Counted from the first letter of the stretch, positions 26,701 to 35,608 are shown. The stretch is 64,000 nucleotides of DNA from Shimia haliotis (GCF_900114415.1 NZ_FOSZ01000001.1:992001-1056000), one strand, 5' to 3'. Numbers and translations: made by a program. The notes: generated from the letters alone by a model not told the origin.

Positions 26701-27216
26701 ATGCGCATTCCCTTCGCCACCGTCTTCTTCCCCACACTCGCCCTTGCAGTTGTGGCGGCAACCCATGCCCTCTCAAGCGTCGATGTCCGCTTCATTGAGG
26801 GCGCGCCCAAGGATCGGTTCGAAATCCGCAATTCCGGAGCCTGCCCCATATCCTCTGCAACCCTCACACTGGATCTCTCCACGTCTGCAGCTGGTCTGAT
26901 TTTTGACGTGACCGGCGCAGGTGCCGGCGTCGAGGTGTATCAGCCTTTCGCAGTCACATCCGGAAAAGCATCATTGCGGTCTCTTCCTGACGTGCGGGAT
27001 GGACAGAACAAGCTGCTTTTGGACATCGACACCTTGTCACCTGGCAACAGCATTTCCTTTACCATCGACGTCGATGACACAACGGGCGGCCGCGAAATCA
27101 CAGTCAACGGGTCGGAAATTTCCGGTGCCACCGTTCGGCTCGCGACACCAACAGCCACAAACAGCGCGACATTCAACACAGCCGCAGGTGCGTCACTTCC
27201 TCATTCGAACTGCTGA
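26701..27216 (+). CDS. Secreted protein, resembles marine 'aggregation factor core' proteins
   Basis: Protein of 171 residues from the ATG at 26701. The signal peptide is MRIPFATVFFPTLALAVVAA. The mature part has VDVRFIEGAPKDRFEIRNSGAC, then AAGLIFDVTGAGAGVEVYQPF, which I recall from proteins annotated as aggregation factor core in Rhodobacteraceae. The body is Ser/Thr/Asp/Gly-rich and predicted beta structure, with a Cys at the very end (HSNC) that could pair with the one near residue 48. A cell-surface or matrix role is inferred from the name only. Terminators flank it on both sides, so it is a single-gene unit. Confidence 0.65.
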   Translation: MRIPFATVFFPTLALAVVAATHALSSVDVRFIEGAPKDRFEIRNSGACPISSATLTLDLSTSAAGLIFDVTGAGAGVEVYQPFAVTSGKASLRSLPDVRDGQNKLLLDIDTLSPGNSISFTIDVDDTTGGREITVNGSEISGATVRLATPTATNSATFNTAAGASLPHSNC

Positions 27217-27290
27217 TTGAACAGTCCGGAGACAAGCACGGGCGCCAGTTCCACGCATTTCCCCAAGTATCCGAATCTTTCCGGCGAAAC

Positions 27291-27319
27291 AAAAGGACGC
27301 TCACCAGAGCGCCCTTTTC
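27291..27319 (+). terminator. Terminator downstream of the secreted-protein gene
   Basis: Hairpin aaaaggacgctc-acca-gagcgccctttt with one mismatch and a T-rich 3' side, 75 bases after the stop codon. Confidence 0.75.
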
Positions 27320-27760
27320 AGTTTTCGATACCAAATTCGACCACGACGCAATTTTCTTAGCCGGCCGAGACACCTCCAGCATCAAGCCCCTGTTAACCAT
27401 CTGACGCCGCAAAGCGTCGCAATTTCTGCCTTTGCCAAGAATTGGTTAACGCCATAGACATTTATTCAGATCCTGCGCGCCATTTCCCGCCGCCCCCGTC
27501 GTGGTTGAGCCAATTCCTGCCCATAGATTTTGCAAAACTCACGCAAATTTGCGACTGGATCACGGGTCAACTATTGCAATTGACAGATCGAGGCGGGCTG
27601 CGAAACTTGATTTTCAAGGCCGGCTAGGTTTGAAGGCGCTAGTTGATATGAACGACCGGTTAACACCAGGTCGCCCGGAAACCGAAACGGAGACCGGCGG
27701 ATTTGATTAAAGAACGCACTTGTTGGCTTGCCCAACGTCCGTGCAACAAAGGACAGTTAA
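27320..27760 (+). other. Leader region of the AbgT gene
   Basis: About 440 bases with no supported gene. It holds a perfect 12-base palindrome, cgcaaatttgcg, at 27542-27553, a possible operator. A small frame at 27442-27627 lacks a good ribosome binding site and is not called. Confidence 0.35.
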
Positions 27761-29458
27761 ATGACTGACTCAGGTACGACCAGCAAACCGAGCGGGATGC
27801 AACGCTTCCTCGCGATGGTCGAAGGACTCGGCAACCGCTTGCCGCACCCAACAATCCTCTTTATCTGGCTTTGCCTCGGTATCCTCGCTCTGACCGCTGT
27901 TCTATCGGCGCTTGGTGTGTCGGTGGAAACCGCAACCGGCACCTATGCGGTCAACAATCTTATCGGCAATGAGCCAATTGATCTGCAAAACCCGCGCAAC
28001 GGTCAGGTTGTCGCCTCTTATCCGTCAGGCTGGCAGTATCTCTTCTCCACCCTGACCCCGAACTTCGTGAACTTCGCGCCCTTTGGTATGGTTGTGGTGA
28101 TCATGATCGCAATCGGCGTCGCGGAACACTCGGGCCTGATCGGGGCCACCATCCGCAAACTGGTTGTGTCTGTCCCTGCCAAACTTGTGACGCCGACCGT
28201 TGTCTTTGCAGGCGTCATGGCCAACATCGCCGCTGACGCCGGCTACTTTGTCCTGATCCCGCTTGGTGCGCTGGTCTTCTGGGGTCTGGGCCGTCACCCG
28301 CTCGCAGGTCTGGCCGCTGCCTTTGCTGGCGTGTCGGGCGGCTTCTCCGCGAACCTCGTGATCACCTCCCTTGATCCGCTGCTTGGTGGTTTCACCCAAC
28401 CCGCCGCCGCCGTAGGCGACAGCCTTCTGGGCACCGACTTTGCGGAAACCATGAACATCGCGACGATGAACTACTACTTCCTGATCGTCTCGACCTTCCT
28501 CGTGGTTGTGATCGGCACCCTCGTTGTCAACAAAATCGTCGAGCCGCATCTGGGTGAATACAAACCAACCGAAGACGCAGAACTGCCGGAAATGCCGGAG
28601 GGCGCGTCGCCGAAAGAAACCCGTGCCCTGCGCCTCGCTGGTCTGGCGGCTCTGGCCTATGCTGCTCTGATTGTTTGGACTGCGGTTCCGATGGAAGGCA
28701 ACCTGCCTTTGCAAGGTGTGTTCTCCACCGCGTCACTGGCACCGGACACCATCGCCGCACTCGAAGCGCGCTATGGCTCAGTGAACATCACCCATGCGCC
28801 ATTGTTCAAAACCCACATCCTTGTGACGATCCTGTTCTTCTTCTTCCTGATCCCGGGCTTCGTCTATGGCCGTGCGGTGGGCGCGTTCAAAACCGGCTCC
28901 GACTTTGTCCGCACAATGGAAAAAGCGGCGCTCTCGATGGCAAGCTTCATCGTTATGGTCTTCTTCATGGCGCAGTTCGTGGCTTACTTTAACGCCTCAA
29001 ACATCGGGATCGTAATCGCGATGCAGGGTGCCGAACTGCTCGAAGCGCTGCCCGCGGACACCACCGCTGGCCGGATCGCTCTGGTCCTCTGCTTTGTGGT
29101 TCTGTCTGGCTTCATCAACCTGTTCATGGGGTCGGCCTCCGCCAAATGGGCAATTCTCGCGCCGATTTTTGTGCCGGTAATGATGACCGTAGGCATCACT
29201 CCGGCAGCGACGCAGATGCTTTATCGTATCGGTGACAGCAGCACGAACCTCATCACGCCGCTGATGACCTACTTCGCCTTTGTGATCACCGTGGGTGCAA
29301 AATACCGCCCTGGCTTTGGCATCGGTTCTCTCGTCTCCCTGATGCTGCCCTTCTCGATCAGCTTCATGATCGGCTGGACCATCCTGTTCTTGCTCTGGGC
29401 CTTCGCTGGCCTGCCGCTTGGACCGGGCGAAGCTGTGTTCTTCACACCTCCGCAATAA
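27761..29458 (+). CDS. AbgT-family transporter
   Basis: Inner-membrane protein of 565 residues with about 11-13 hydrophobic segments. The N-terminal LGNRLPHPTILFIWLCLGI and the central IAADAGYFVLIPLGALVFWGLGRHPLAGL are family motifs, as is GSASAKWAILAPIFVPVMMTVG in the second half. Founding members import p-aminobenzoyl-glutamate, while others (MtrF, YdaH) were described as antimetabolite exporters. AAAGGACAG lies just before the ATG. No peptidase partner (abgAB) is present, so the direction and substrate are open. Confidence 0.9.
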   Translation: MTDSGTTSKPSGMQRFLAMVEGLGNRLPHPTILFIWLCLGILALTAVLSALGVSVETATGTYAVNNLIGNEPIDLQNPRNGQVVASYPSGWQYLFSTLTPNFVNFAPFGMVVVIMIAIGVAEHSGLIGATIRKLVVSVPAKLVTPTVVFAGVMANIAADAGYFVLIPLGALVFWGLGRHPLAGLAAAFAGVSGGFSANLVITSLDPLLGGFTQPAAAVGDSLLGTDFAETMNIATMNYYFLIVSTFLVVVIGTLVVNKIVEPHLGEYKPTEDAELPEMPEGASPKETRALRLAGLAALAYAALIVWTAVPMEGNLPLQGVFSTASLAPDTIAALEARYGSVNITHAPLFKTHILVTILFFFFLIPGFVYGRAVGAFKTGSDFVRTMEKAALSMASFIVMVFFMAQFVAYFNASNIGIVIAMQGAELLEALPADTTAGRIALVLCFVVLSGFINLFMGSASAKWAILAPIFVPVMMTVGITPAATQMLYRIGDSSTNLITPLMTYFAFVITVGAKYRPGFGIGSLVSLMLPFSISFMIGWTILFLLWAFAGLPLGPGEAVFFTPPQ

Positions 29459-29474
29459 GCCGCGGCACCACGAC

Positions 29475-29513
29475 AAAAACTGGGGCAGCTGTTCAGGGTT
29501 TGAACAGCTGCCC
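29475..29513 (-). terminator. Terminator overlapping the end of the gamma-CA gene
   Basis: A perfect 13-bp stem (tgaacagctgccc with gggcagctgttca, loop gggtt) followed on the minus strand by TTTTT. The left arm in transcription order is the last coding codons, and the stop codon lies in the hairpin. On the plus strand there is no T-run, so it serves mainly the minus-strand gene. Confidence 0.8.
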
Positions 29514-30041
29514 TATTTCGTTGAACTGATCCGCTGCAAACAGATCCTCGCCTTTGGCAAAATTTCGAGCATTGATTTCGTAAAACCGCGCGTTGGCCAA
29601 ATTCGCCGCGCCGTTGTCTCGCGTGGCCACAACTTTGGCCGGCACGCCCGCGATCACAGTATTCTCGGGAAACACCGACCCTTCCGAAACAATCGCGTGG
29701 CCTGCGACAATCGAGTTCGCGCCGATCTTGGCTCCGTCCATGATCGTGGCCCCGATGCCGATCAAGCAGCGATCGCCAATCTCACAGCCATGCAACGTCG
29801 CGCGGTGGGTGATGGAACAATCCTCGCCGACAACCGTCGCAGACCCCGCCCCGACATGGATCATCACAAAATCCTGTATATTCGTGCGCGCGCCAATGCG
29901 GATCTCAAACACCTCCGCACGCGTCACAACATGCGGCCAGATCGACGCGCCTTTGCCGACATGAACCTTGCCATAAAGCAGTGCAGTCTCGTGAACAAAG
30001 GCCGGCTCATCCAGCGTGACGTGTTTCCCGATATGTCCCAT
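29493..30041 (-). CDS. Gamma-carbonic-anhydrase-like hexapeptide-repeat protein
   Basis: Left-handed beta-helix protein of 182 residues. Hexapeptide repeats run from about 20 to 145, with zinc-type His62 (DFVMIHVG), His79 (SITHRAT) and His84 (LHGC) in the positions expected for gamma-CA/PaaY proteins. A C-terminal helix follows (RFYEINARNFAKGEDLF). The start at 30041 is chosen for GGAGG 5 bases upstream; two in-frame upstream ATGs would add 7 or 13 residues and bury that site in the gene. Carbonic anhydrase or thioesterase activity is possible. It points toward AbgT and has its own terminator. Confidence 0.88.
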   Translation of the reverse strand: MGHIGKHVTLDEPAFVHETALLYGKVHVGKGASIWPHVVTRAEVFEIRIGARTNIQDFVMIHVGAGSATVVGEDCSITHRATLHGCEIGDRCLIGIGATIMDGAKIGANSIVAGHAIVSEGSVFPENTVIAGVPAKVVATRDNGAANLANARFYEINARNFAKGEDLFAADQFNEIGQLFKP

Positions 30042-30186
30042 CCATTCCTCCGTTTTGGCCATCCAACGGCTCAGCCCCAATCAGGTCAATCGCTCCGCGC
30101 ACACCTCCCGCCACGTCACCCTGCCGCAGCCCCTCCGGCAACACCGCGCGTTAACAACAGTCCCGCGCCGAAACCGCACTCCCGCG

Positions 30187-30230
30187 ATACCGACGCAATA
30201 CCGACGTTTTACCGACGGAAAACCGACCAG
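30187..30230. repeat. Four 11-bp tandem repeats, core taccgacg
   Basis: Units start at 30187, 30198, 30209 and 30220 (ataccgacgca, ataccgacgtt, ttaccgacgga, aaaccgaccag). Three related units in opposite orientation lie at 41342-41374. The array ends 12 bases before the stop codon side of the DUF3445 gene. Confidence 0.75.
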
Positions 30231-30242
30231 AAATTTGAGCGT

Positions 30243-30980
30243 TTAGAATTGGACGTCTTCGCGCCGAAGAACAAAGGTGTGAATGCCAAAAACCACGGCC
30301 TGAGTTTTTGGCAGTCTGAGCAAACTCTGCCGCTCGGTGCGCAAGTAATCCCCTTCGACTTCCTGTTTTCGCGGGGCGTTTTCACGCATGGGATGAAACA
30401 GATCCGGATCGAGATACCAATTCGCATTCTTGCGCCACATCGGTCGGCCCACCTTGATCCCGTCAAACAGTCTCTGCACTCTCTTTGCCACGTCCCCATC
30501 ATACTCGGGCACCGGAATATGTATAGAAGTCAGAGGCTTGCCGATCTTTTCCGAAAGGGTCCAACTGGCCGGAAAACACAGAACCGCAGCCGTCATAACA
30601 TGCTCATCACCGCGGCGCTCATGGATGCAAAAATCCTGCTGCACCAATCGCCCGACAGTGCCCAAGGGATCTCGGCGGTCAACCGTAACCCGCCTTTGAT
30701 CCGGACACAGAACCTCCCCTTCGGAAACTTCAAAATCATCCCGCAGGGCAAGATCGGCCAGCACCGCGTCCAACAGTTCCTCACATGCCGGCTCCGCCCC
30801 CTCTGTAATATCCAGAACCTCAGAGCGCCGCTCGGACAAAAACCGTTCTCTTTCAGACATTTGCGCCCCATAGACTTCATCTACCATGATCCAGTCCTCC
30901 GGAGTCATAGGGGAAATTCCAGGCAGCTTGACCTCGGCCAAAGCATCATAAGGAACGGTCGTTTGTACGATCTCAGTCAT
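30243..30980 (-). CDS. DUF3445 protein, related to the alpha subunit of haem-dependent oxidative N-demethylase
   Basis: Protein of 245 residues. The core matches what I know of DUF3445: VQQDFCIHERRGDEHVMTAA (usually QEDFC), FPASWTLSEKIGKPLTSIHIPVPEYD, and RKNANWYLDPDLFHP followed by YLRTERQSLLRLPKTQAVVF, which is the RxERQTL-type region. In the described enzyme complex this chain binds haem and releases formaldehyde from methylamines. The other subunits are not present here, so only the family is supported. The gene lies head to head with dddP across 115 bases, so shared control with DMSP metabolism is possible. Confidence 0.75.
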   Translation of the reverse strand: MTEIVQTTVPYDALAEVKLPGISPMTPEDWIMVDEVYGAQMSERERFLSERRSEVLDITEGAEPACEELLDAVLADLALRDDFEVSEGEVLCPDQRRVTVDRRDPLGTVGRLVQQDFCIHERRGDEHVMTAAVLCFPASWTLSEKIGKPLTSIHIPVPEYDGDVAKRVQRLFDGIKVGRPMWRKNANWYLDPDLFHPMRENAPRKQEVEGDYLRTERQSLLRLPKTQAVVFGIHTFVLRREDVQF

Positions 30981-31095
30981 GTCCCTTTGCTAGCCCACCC
31001 GCTGTCAGCGCGCACCAAAAAACGGCACAAAACGTCGCTTCTCAACGCGCCATCCGACGATTCGCACGCCCACAGTAGGCACAAGGGAGGCCACA

Positions 31096-32439
31096 ATGAC
31101 CCAACACTACAGCGACACCCGCAAGATTGACCCCTCACGCGGCGCAATGCTCGGGGACAACACCCCCAACGACGGCAACCGGATCGAGATCGGTCCAACA
31201 CGCCTCGCCCTTCAGGAATGGGCCGCCGCCGGCCTTGTGCAACCCGACTTGCAAGCCATGCGCCGCCACCGCTGGGAGCGACTGACCCGCCACATCGTAG
31301 AGCGTGGCTATGGTGGCCTCTTGATGTTTGATCCCCTCAACATCCGATACGCCACCGACAGCACAAACATGCAGCTCTGGAACACCCACAATCCCTTCCG
31401 CGCAGTCCTCCTTTGCGCCGACGGGTATATGGTGATCTGGGACTATAAAAACTCCCCATTCCTAAGCGAATTCAATCCTCTAGTACGCGAAGCGCGCTCA
31501 GGCGCCGACCTATTTTATTTCGACCGAGGCGACAAAATCGACGTCGCGGCGGACGTCTTTTCCAACGAGGTCCGCGTCCTGCTCCAAGAACACGCAGGCG
31601 GCAACAAACGCCTCGCTGTCGACAAGATCATGCTGCACGGCCTGCGCGCGCTTGAGGCTCAGGGCTTTGAGATCATGGAAGGCGAAGAAGTCACCGAAAA
31701 GTCCCGTTCGGTCAAAGGTCCCGACGAAATTCTCGCCATGCGTTGCGCCAATCACGCTTGCGAAACCGCCGTCGCTGAAATGGAGAAATTCGCCCGCGAA
31801 AATGTGCCACTCGGCAATACGTCCGAAGATGACATCTGGGCCGTGCTGCATGCCGAAAACATAAAACGCGGCGGCGAATGGATCGAAACCCGTCTGCTGG
31901 CGTCTGGTCCCCGCACCAACCCTTGGTTTCAGGAATGCGGACCACGCATCACCCAACCCAACGAAATTATCTCTTTTGACACCGACCTCATCGGCGCCTA
32001 CGGCATTTGCATCGACATCTCCCGAAGTTGGTGGATCGGTGACCAAAAGCCAACAGACGCAATGGTTTACGCCATGCGCCACGCCCACGAACATATCATG
32101 ACCAACATGGAAATGCTCAAACCCGGCGTGACCATTCCCGAGTTGACGGCCAATGCCCACAAACTTGACGACAAATTCATGCAGCAAAAATACGGCTGTC
32201 TGATGCACGGCGTCGGGCTCTGCGATGAATGGCCACTTGTGGCCTATGCGGACAAGGCCGTTCCGGGCGCGTTTGATTACCCGCTTGAGGCTGGCACTGT
32301 GCTTTGCGTCGAGGCTCTGGTGGGAGAAGTCGGCGGCGATTTTTCGATCAAGCTCGAAGATCAGGTGCTGATCACCGAAGACGGCTACGAAAATCTCACC
32401 ACTTACCCGTTTGATCCCGCTTTGATGGGCGAAAGCTAA
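31096..32439 (+). CDS. dddP: DMSP lyase DddP
   Basis: Enzyme of 447 residues with the M24 (creatinase/aminopeptidase) fold that cleaves dimethylsulfoniopropionate to dimethyl sulfide and acrylate. The sequence matches the roseobacter DddP group along its whole length as I remember it (MTQHYSDTRKIDPSRGAMLG; RYATDSTNMQLWNTHNPFRA). The metal ligands fall at the positions described for DddP: Asp295, Asp297, Asp307, His371, Glu406 and Glu421; Tyr366 and Asp377 are also present. An AAGGGAGG site lies just before the ATG. No acrylate-handling genes (acuI, prpE) adjoin it. Confidence is high because peptidases of this fold lack these flanking motifs. Confidence 0.95.
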   Translation: MTQHYSDTRKIDPSRGAMLGDNTPNDGNRIEIGPTRLALQEWAAAGLVQPDLQAMRRHRWERLTRHIVERGYGGLLMFDPLNIRYATDSTNMQLWNTHNPFRAVLLCADGYMVIWDYKNSPFLSEFNPLVREARSGADLFYFDRGDKIDVAADVFSNEVRVLLQEHAGGNKRLAVDKIMLHGLRALEAQGFEIMEGEEVTEKSRSVKGPDEILAMRCANHACETAVAEMEKFARENVPLGNTSEDDIWAVLHAENIKRGGEWIETRLLASGPRTNPWFQECGPRITQPNEIISFDTDLIGAYGICIDISRSWWIGDQKPTDAMVYAMRHAHEHIMTNMEMLKPGVTIPELTANAHKLDDKFMQQKYGCLMHGVGLCDEWPLVAYADKAVPGAFDYPLEAGTVLCVEALVGEVGGDFSIKLEDQVLITEDGYENLTTYPFDPALMGES

Positions 32440-32537
32440 CACAGAAAGTCACCATAGCGTTATCTGGGGCCTGCCGCCCTTCACGGTAACGCTTTGGTCA
32501 CGCACATTGGTCAGCATGGAGCAGCAAGGAGCCAGCC

Positions 32538-33749
32538 ATGCCCACCAAACGCATCACCTTTCCCGGCCATGACGGCGGCAATCTTGCTGCACGGCTTGAC
32601 CTGCCAGACGGGCCGCATCTGGCCACGGCCATCTTCGCCCATTGTTTCACCTGTTCCAAAGACATCCCCGCCGCCCGCCGCATCGCCAGCAGACTAAGCG
32701 CGATGGGCATTGCGGTATTGCGCTTTGACTTCACAGGGCTTGGTCACTCGGAAGGTGAGTTCTCCAACACGAATTTTTCCTCCAACATCAAAGATGTACG
32801 CGCAGCAGCTCATTTTCTTTCTGCTTCAGGCATGCCGCCCGATCTGCTAATCGGCCATAGCCTTGGTGGCGCGGCCGTCCTGCGCACGGCGGGCGACATC
32901 GAAACGGTCAAGGCGGTCGCAACACTGGGCGCGCCCTTTGATCCCGGTCATGTGACGCACAACTTTGGCGGCGCTCTCGAGGCGATCGAAAAACACGGGC
33001 AAGCCGAGGTGCAACTCGGCGGACGCCCGTTCACGATCCGGCAAAGCTTTGTGGATGATGTGAACGCCGCCAATCTCGCGCCAGCCATCTCAGGGCTCAA
33101 ACGGGCGCTGCTAGTCCTGCACGCACCTCGCGATGAAATCGTCGATATCGAAAACGCCAGCGCAATTTTTCAGGCGGCAAAACACCCCAAAAGCTTTGTC
33201 ACGCTGGATGATGCCGACCACCTGATCTCGGACGGTGAGGATGCCGAATACGCCGCAGAGGTGATCGCAGCTTGGGCAGGTCGTTATCTTAACCTGCGTC
33301 CGCCCGCACCGCCACCCGGCGCGCCGGAGGGCATTGTGCGCGTGTCCGAAGCCGACCCCAAGGGGTTTTTGCAGGATGTGAACGCCGGCCCTCTGCATCA
33401 CGCACTGGCAGACGAACCGCTCGCTTACGGCGGCACAAATCGCGGCATGACCCCCTACGGATTTCTCGCCGCCGGTCTGGGTGCCTGCACGTCCATGACC
33501 ATCCGCATGTACGCCCGCCGCAAGGGCTGGCCTCTGGATCATGTCTGGGTCGACGTCAGCCACGACAAACTACACGTCAAAGATGCCGAGGCTCCGAATG
33601 GCGACAAGGTCGACACGTTCAAACGGGTCATCCACCTGACGGGTGACTTGGATCAAACTCAGCGTGATCGTCTAGTTGAAATTGCGGACAAATGCCCTGT
33701 TCACAAAACCTTAGAGCGCACAAGCAAAGTGATCACGACAGTCGGTTGA
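32538..33749 (+). CDS. Alpha/beta-hydrolase fused to an OsmC-like domain
   Basis: Two-domain protein of 403 residues. The N-terminal alpha/beta-hydrolase (1-255) has the nucleophile Ser108 in GHSLGG, with Asp199 (HAPRDEIV) and His228 (DDADHLI) completing the triad. The C-terminal OsmC/Ohr-like domain (about 268-403) has Cys317 (GLGACTSM) and Cys386 (DKCPVHKTL), the redox pair that reduces organic hydroperoxides. The fusion may remove peroxidised esters. It follows dddP by 98 bases on the same strand, and could be transcribed with it or from its own promoter in the gap. It is convergent with the next gene, with one base between stop codons. Confidence 0.9.
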   Translation: MPTKRITFPGHDGGNLAARLDLPDGPHLATAIFAHCFTCSKDIPAARRIASRLSAMGIAVLRFDFTGLGHSEGEFSNTNFSSNIKDVRAAAHFLSASGMPPDLLIGHSLGGAAVLRTAGDIETVKAVATLGAPFDPGHVTHNFGGALEAIEKHGQAEVQLGGRPFTIRQSFVDDVNAANLAPAISGLKRALLVLHAPRDEIVDIENASAIFQAAKHPKSFVTLDDADHLISDGEDAEYAAEVIAAWAGRYLNLRPPAPPPGAPEGIVRVSEADPKGFLQDVNAGPLHHALADEPLAYGGTNRGMTPYGFLAAGLGACTSMTIRMYARRKGWPLDHVWVDVSHDKLHVKDAEAPNGDKVDTFKRVIHLTGDLDQTQRDRLVEIADKCPVHKTLERTSKVITTVG

Positions 33750-33750
33750 C

Positions 33751-34089
33751 CTAATCGTCATAAGCGCCATCCGAAAAGGATCGATCTGATCCGACAAAGC
33801 GAATGGTGTCGCCTTGACGGGCGACATCGTAGCAGTCCCACAGTCCGCTAGGCGGCCACTGGCTGCAATATTGATCACCGCGCACCTGCCAATACCCCCA
33901 GCTCTCTGTTTCCGCGTCATAAAGCGTTCGACCTGACGCATAAAACACCTGCATCGCCGCCTCATAACGCAACGTGCGTTCGCTCAGCGCATCCGTGATC
34001 TCCTTGCCCGTCAAAATCGTCCAGTCCGAGGCCTGCACGCCCCCGCCACAAAGCGTCAAAACGCCCCAAACAACGGCAATACGTCCCAC
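33751..34089 (-). CDS. Small periplasmic protein of unknown function
   Basis: Protein of 112 residues with a signal peptide (MGRIAVVWGVLTLCGGGVQA). The mature part, ITDALSERTLRYEAAMQVFY then YWQVRGDQYCSQWPPSGLWD, is a pattern I have seen in conserved hypothetical proteins of Rhodobacteraceae, with two Cys likely to pair (YCSQWPP and WDCYD). It stands alone between two plus-strand genes. No function can be given. Confidence 0.72.
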   Translation of the reverse strand: MGRIAVVWGVLTLCGGGVQASDWTILTGKEITDALSERTLRYEAAMQVFYASGRTLYDAETESWGYWQVRGDQYCSQWPPSGLWDCYDVARQGDTIRFVGSDRSFSDGAYDD

Positions 34090-34169
34090 TTGGCCCCTCC
34101 TGTCTTGCTGATTTGATCAACACAGTCTAAACCGCGCGCAACCCCAGCTACACAACACAAGGCCGTGAT

Positions 34170-35474
34170 ATGATCCCTCGCTACGCCCGCCCCGATATGG
34201 TTGCCGTCTGGTCGCCTGAAACCAAATTCCGCATCTGGTTCGAGATCGAGGCGCACGCCTGCGACGCAATGGCCAAACTGGGTGTGATCCCACAGGAGAA
34301 CGCCGACGCCGTGTGGAAGGCCAAGGACGTCGAATTCGACGTGGCCCGCATCGACGAAATCGAAGCCGTGACCAAACACGACGTTATCGCCTTCCTGACC
34401 CACCTCGCCGAACATGTCGGCTCCGAAGAAGCACGCTTTGTACATCAGGGCATGACTTCGTCTGACGTGTTGGACACCTGCCTGAACGTGCAGATGGTCA
34501 AAGCTGCCGACATCCTGCTGGAAGGCATGGATAAGGTACTGGCAGCACTGAAGAAACGCGCACTTGAGCACAAAGACACCCTGCGTGTTGGCCGCTCCCA
34601 CGGCATTCACGCAGAACCCACCACCATGGGCCTCACTTTCGCACGCTTCTATGCCGAAATGGACCGGAACAAGAACCGTCTGGAAAAAGCTCGCTGGGAA
34701 GTGGCGACCGGTGCCGTGTCCGGCGCGGTCGGCACATTCGCCAACATCGATCCTGCCGTCGAAGAGCATGTGTGCGAGCAACTGGGCCTGCGCCCCGAGC
34801 CGATCTCCACACAAGTTATCCCGCGCGACCGTCACGCGATGTTCTTTGCCACGCTCGGCGTGATCGCCTCTTCGATCGAAAACATCGCTGTTGAAATCCG
34901 CCACATGCAGCGCACCGAAGTTCTGGAAGGGGCGGAATTCTTCTCCATGGGCCAGAAAGGCTCCTCTGCGATGCCGCACAAGAAGAACCCGGTTCTGACC
35001 GAGAACCTGACGGGTCTGGCTCGTCTGGTGCGCATGACCGTTATTCCTGCGATGGAAAACGTCGCCCTCTGGCACGAGCGTGACATTTCCCACAGCTCGG
35101 TTGAACGCGGGATCGGCCCCGACGCCACCATCACGCTGGACTTTGCTCTGAACCGTCTGGCCGGTGTTGTCGACAAGATGCTGATCTTCCCCGAGAACAT
35201 GCTCGACAACATGAACAAATTCCCCGGCCTTGTGATGTCGCAGCGCGTTCTGTTGGCTCTCACACAGGCTGGCGTGAGCCGCGAAGACGCCTACTCCATG
35301 GTGCAGCGCAACGCTCTGAAAGTCTGGGAAGAACGCGTTGATTTCCAGGAACAGCTTCTGGCGGATGAAGATGTGGTCAAAGCGCTTGGCGTGGATGGCA
35401 TCAACGAGAAATTCGACATGGGGTATCACACAAAACACGTCGACACGATCTTCAAGCGGGTGTTTGGAGAGTAA
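34170..35474 (+). CDS. purB: Adenylosuccinate lyase
   Basis: Enzyme of 434 residues that splits SAICAR and adenylosuccinate in purine synthesis. The fumarase/aspartase superfamily signature is GQKGSSAMPHKKNP near residue 270. HQGMTSSDVLDTCLNVQM and RSHGIHAEPTTMGL hold the other two conserved regions with the catalytic His. Length is that of the short bacterial-archaeal group. No other purine genes adjoin it. A terminator follows. Confidence 0.96.
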   Translation: MIPRYARPDMVAVWSPETKFRIWFEIEAHACDAMAKLGVIPQENADAVWKAKDVEFDVARIDEIEAVTKHDVIAFLTHLAEHVGSEEARFVHQGMTSSDVLDTCLNVQMVKAADILLEGMDKVLAALKKRALEHKDTLRVGRSHGIHAEPTTMGLTFARFYAEMDRNKNRLEKARWEVATGAVSGAVGTFANIDPAVEEHVCEQLGLRPEPISTQVIPRDRHAMFFATLGVIASSIENIAVEIRHMQRTEVLEGAEFFSMGQKGSSAMPHKKNPVLTENLTGLARLVRMTVIPAMENVALWHERDISHSSVERGIGPDATITLDFALNRLAGVVDKMLIFPENMLDNMNKFPGLVMSQRVLLALTQAGVSREDAYSMVQRNALKVWEERVDFQEQLLADEDVVKALGVDGINEKFDMGYHTKHVDTIFKRVFGE

Positions 35475-35497
35475 CTCAACCCATTGATACTTATACC

Positions 35498-35526
35498 AAA
35501 GGTCGCCCATCTCTGGGCGGCCTTTT
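35498..35526 (+). terminator. Terminator after purB
   Basis: Hairpin aaaggtcgccca-tctc-tgggcggccttt (one G-T pair) followed by TT and T-rich sequence. Confidence 0.85.
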
Positions 35527-35608
35527 CATTTTTCCACCCACTAACAACCCTGTGATTTAGCGATTTCGCGTTACCGTGCTAGCCTTTCTGAAAATCAGGG
35601 AGGCACCA

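Noticed and set aside
27442-27627. Small plus-strand frame of 61 codons before the AbgT gene
   Set aside because: No good ribosome site or signal peptide, and composition does not look like coding sequence; left as leader region.
29418-31130. Plus-strand open frame of 570 codons
   Set aside because: Runs antisense through the gamma-CA gene, the 11-bp repeats and the DUF3445 gene; it lacks any motif and conflicts with three better-supported features.
34056-35510. Long minus-strand open frame of 484 codons opposite purB
   Set aside because: Antisense shadow of purB with the same artificial composition and no recognisable domain.
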